DNA of 64,000 nt from Takakia lepidozioides. Taxonomy: Eukaryota > Streptophyta > Takakiopsida > Takakiales > Takakiaceae. The stretch lies in NCBI GenBank assembly GCA_030704615.1, contig CM060731.1, positions 75,372,756 through 75,436,755 on the forward strand. Reading direction: 5' to 3'. The stretch's first letter is position 1; each line of letters starts with the position of its first letter. Below, piece after piece: positions 62,121 through 64,000 of the stretch. Position numbers and translations under genes: made by a program. The notes below the pieces were generated by a model that saw only the letters and a program-made list of their open reading frames with translations, searched no databases and was not told where the DNA came from.

Positions 62121-64000
62121 TGGATTATCAGCTTGGCTATGGCTGAGCAACGTAGAGTGCGGAGTGCACTCCCCTTCATGGTCTCTCTGCCTACCGAGAC
62201 GGTACAGGCAGCGAGTGGGGGCGAGCCGGTGAGGACCACGGGGTGTAGACATCCATGGCACACGTGGGAGGTGCTCGAGGTTCAGAGGGAGTTGGCAGCC
62301 AAGGCAGCTGTGATGGATGAGGTTGGGGATTCTTCTCGGGTTGAGGAGGTTCTCAATGATGAGATGATGGGGCAGGATGAGGCCTTGTCATTGACTGAGC
62401 AGGAAGGGGGTACTGCTCAAGAGGTTGCAGCATAGCAACCACGGGACGCGTCCTCTACCTCTAAGCCCACTGGACTTAAGGTTGCAGTTACGGAGGACAA
62501 TTAGGAGCCTGACATTGGACCCATTGTCACCGGAGGAGAGAGACGACGTATACGGCGGTTCCTGAGGGCTTACAGGAATTGCTTTGCCTTCAGTTTGAAG
62601 GACTTGGGAGCACTGAAGGGTCAAGAGATCCGTATTGAGTTGGCCACTGACACGCCAATCTTTCGGAGACCCTATAGATACAGTGACATGGAGAGGTCTT
62701 TGATTCAGATGAGGACTCAAGATCTCTGGAAGGCAGGTTTGGTGGAGCTCTCTGGTGGAGAGTATGCTTCAGCCACAGTGATGCCAGCTAAGAAGGATGT
62801 CTACGGCAATTGGACGGAGAGACGTATGTGCGGTGATTACCGGCCTGTAAATCGTCAGACCAAGTCCGATAGGTATGCCATGCCAACACCAGAGGAGATC
62901 TTTGATGCCATTGGGCATTCCAAGGTCTTTAGCACGTTGGATTTACGATCCGGATATCACCAGTTGCCGATCAAGGAGGCGGATAAGCAAAAGACGGCAT
63001 TCTGGGGGATCAATGAGCACGGGAAGGATTGTCTATACTAGTGGCGGTTCTTACCATTTGGGCTTAAAAACGCTCCCGCTGAGTTTCAAAGAGTCATGGA
63101 CAGGATTCTAGCAGGGGTGGAGTTTGCTCGGTGCTACATAGATGACATCATCATCTTTAGTGCTACGGTGGAGGAGCATGAGAGACACCTTCAGGGGGTA
63201 TTTGAGCGCTTAAGGACGCACGGATTGAAGTTACATCCGGGCAAGTGCAAGTTTTTCCACAACCAGATTGAGTATCTGGGTCACATGATATATCCTGGAG
63301 GATTGGGGGTACAACAGACTAAGGTAGAGTCCATTGCACAGGTTCCACGCCCCACGGATGTGAGCCGAGTTCGAGCTTTCATGGGGTTAGCAAACTATTA
63401 TAGACGGTTTGTTAAGGGATTTAGTGCCATTGCAAAGGCTCTAACCAAGCTGACCAAGGTGGACTAGGAGTGGCAGTGGGAAGATGAGCAAGAACAAGCT
63501 TTTCAAGAGCTCAAGGCGAGGTTGACCTCGGCGCCCATCTTGAGACGACCTATCGGGGGGCGTCTTTTTCAGCTGCATACAGATTGGAGCATGCTGGGGC
63601 TTGGAGCAGTGCTCACACAGGTGGATGATGAGGGGAGAGAGTTCGTAGTGGCTTATGCTAGCCGCTCGAACAATGCTGCAGAGTCTAAGTATAGCTCATA
63701 TGAGGGAGAATGCTTAGCTGCAGTGTGGGCCGTGGCACACTTTAGGTGCTATCTATACGGCAATCTCTTCACCCTTGTCACGGATCACCAACCACTCAAG
63801 TGGTTGATGGAGTCAGACAAGCTTACGGGGAAGCTTGCACGGTGGGCACTCATCCTTCAAGAGTATGACTTTCAGGTGGTGCATCGATCGGGTTTGGTCA
63901 ATCGCAATGCAGATGGGTTGAGTCGCAATCCATGCACGAGCCAACAGGATGACACTGGAGCTCGGTGGCATGGTGAGACGGACGAGGAGATGGTGCCCGG

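Larger units (their letters stand above)
59793..64000 (+). pseudogene. Gypsy Pol polyprotein with embedded C5 DNA methyltransferase (partial)
   Basis: One frame runs from 59793 to the window edge, interrupted only by TGA 61296 and TAG 62433, 62502, 63039 and 63465. Domain order: a variable linker; aspartic protease (LLDSGAQ, 60471-60490); C5 methyltransferase (about 61185-62120); reverse transcriptase (about 62600-63250, with CGDYRPVNRQT, FSTLDLRSGYHQLPI, FLPFGLKNAPAEFQ and the catalytic YIDDIIIFS); Gypsy RNase H (about 63550-63930, with THTDWS-like LHTDWS, GECLAAVW, TDHQPLKW and NADGLSR). Integrase would follow beyond the edge. Protease, reverse transcriptase and RNase H keep their catalytic residues. 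Placing a methyltransferase between protease and reverse transcriptase is the exceptional feature. There is no frameshift in 4.2 kb, so decay is slight. Confidence 0.85.

Noticed and set aside
58532-63467. TAG reassigned to Gln or systematic readthrough
   Set aside because: The beta-glucosidase and phytocyanin end in TAA and TAG as true stops, and plant nuclear codes use TAG as stop. Decay of methylated CAG explains the pattern better.

Overview
The window is nuclear DNA of a land plant or a close streptophyte relative. Evidence: a 13-exon family-1 beta-glucosidase, a phytocyanin with a plant-type intron, two plant-type tRNA-Gly genes, and plant transposon classes (hAT, Mutator-like, PIF/Harbinger, tRNA-derived SINEs, Ty3/Gypsy). 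The mix of transposon-borne methyltransferases, SWIM proteins and DUF7869 proteins suggests a seedless plant or charophyte rather than a flowering plant. That is an inference, and I cannot name the species.

Layout. 0-7.5 kb: diverged repeats, a promoter with CACGTG boxes, then an apparently intact secreted beta-glucosidase. 7.7-11.6 kb: a tRNA-derived SINE whose B box received a 3-kb hAT-like element (8-bp target duplication) and a small Mutator-like foldback element (9-bp duplication). 13.6-16 kb: a satellite-like array broken by a truncated LINE. 16-18.5 kb: a decayed PIF/Harbinger pair. 19.6-22.6 kb: tRNA-Gly(GCC), a secreted phytocyanin and tRNA-Gly(UCC), probably the second truly host-genic stretch. 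22.9-32.5 kb: nested elements. A 7.7-kb terminally repeated element sits inside a short hAT and carries a leftward N4/N6 DNA-methyltransferase-like gene and a rightward SWIM-domain gene. About 22 palindromic ~117-bp repeats lie between the two genes. 33-45 kb: mostly leftward, decayed multi-exon genes (two FCP1/NIF-like HAD phosphatases, a protein with a ParB-like GQHT motif, unknown exons), a second SWIM fragment and a triplicated exon block. 44.6-51.3 kb: repeats built on the palindrome GGACCYRGGTCC, plus SINEs and hairpins. 51.3-54.3 kb: a DUF7869 transposase-like gene. 57-64 kb: a Ty3/Gypsy retrotransposon running off the right edge.

The most interesting biology is two unrelated DNA methyltransferases carried by mobile elements. 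The Gypsy element has an unpermuted C5-cytosine methyltransferase between protease and reverse transcriptase (motifs I, IV with the catalytic PCQ, VI, VIII, X). The 7.7-kb element carries a beta-class (motif IV before motif I) amino-methyltransferase-like gene. A ParB-like protein and SWIM proteins nearby add DNA-recognition functions. The Gypsy polyprotein stays in one frame with stops that are all TAG or TGA, as expected from deamination of methylated CAG and CGA codons. The methylation machinery and its target may thus be visible in one sequence. A GGATTTA slippery heptamer in the correct phase joins gag to pol.
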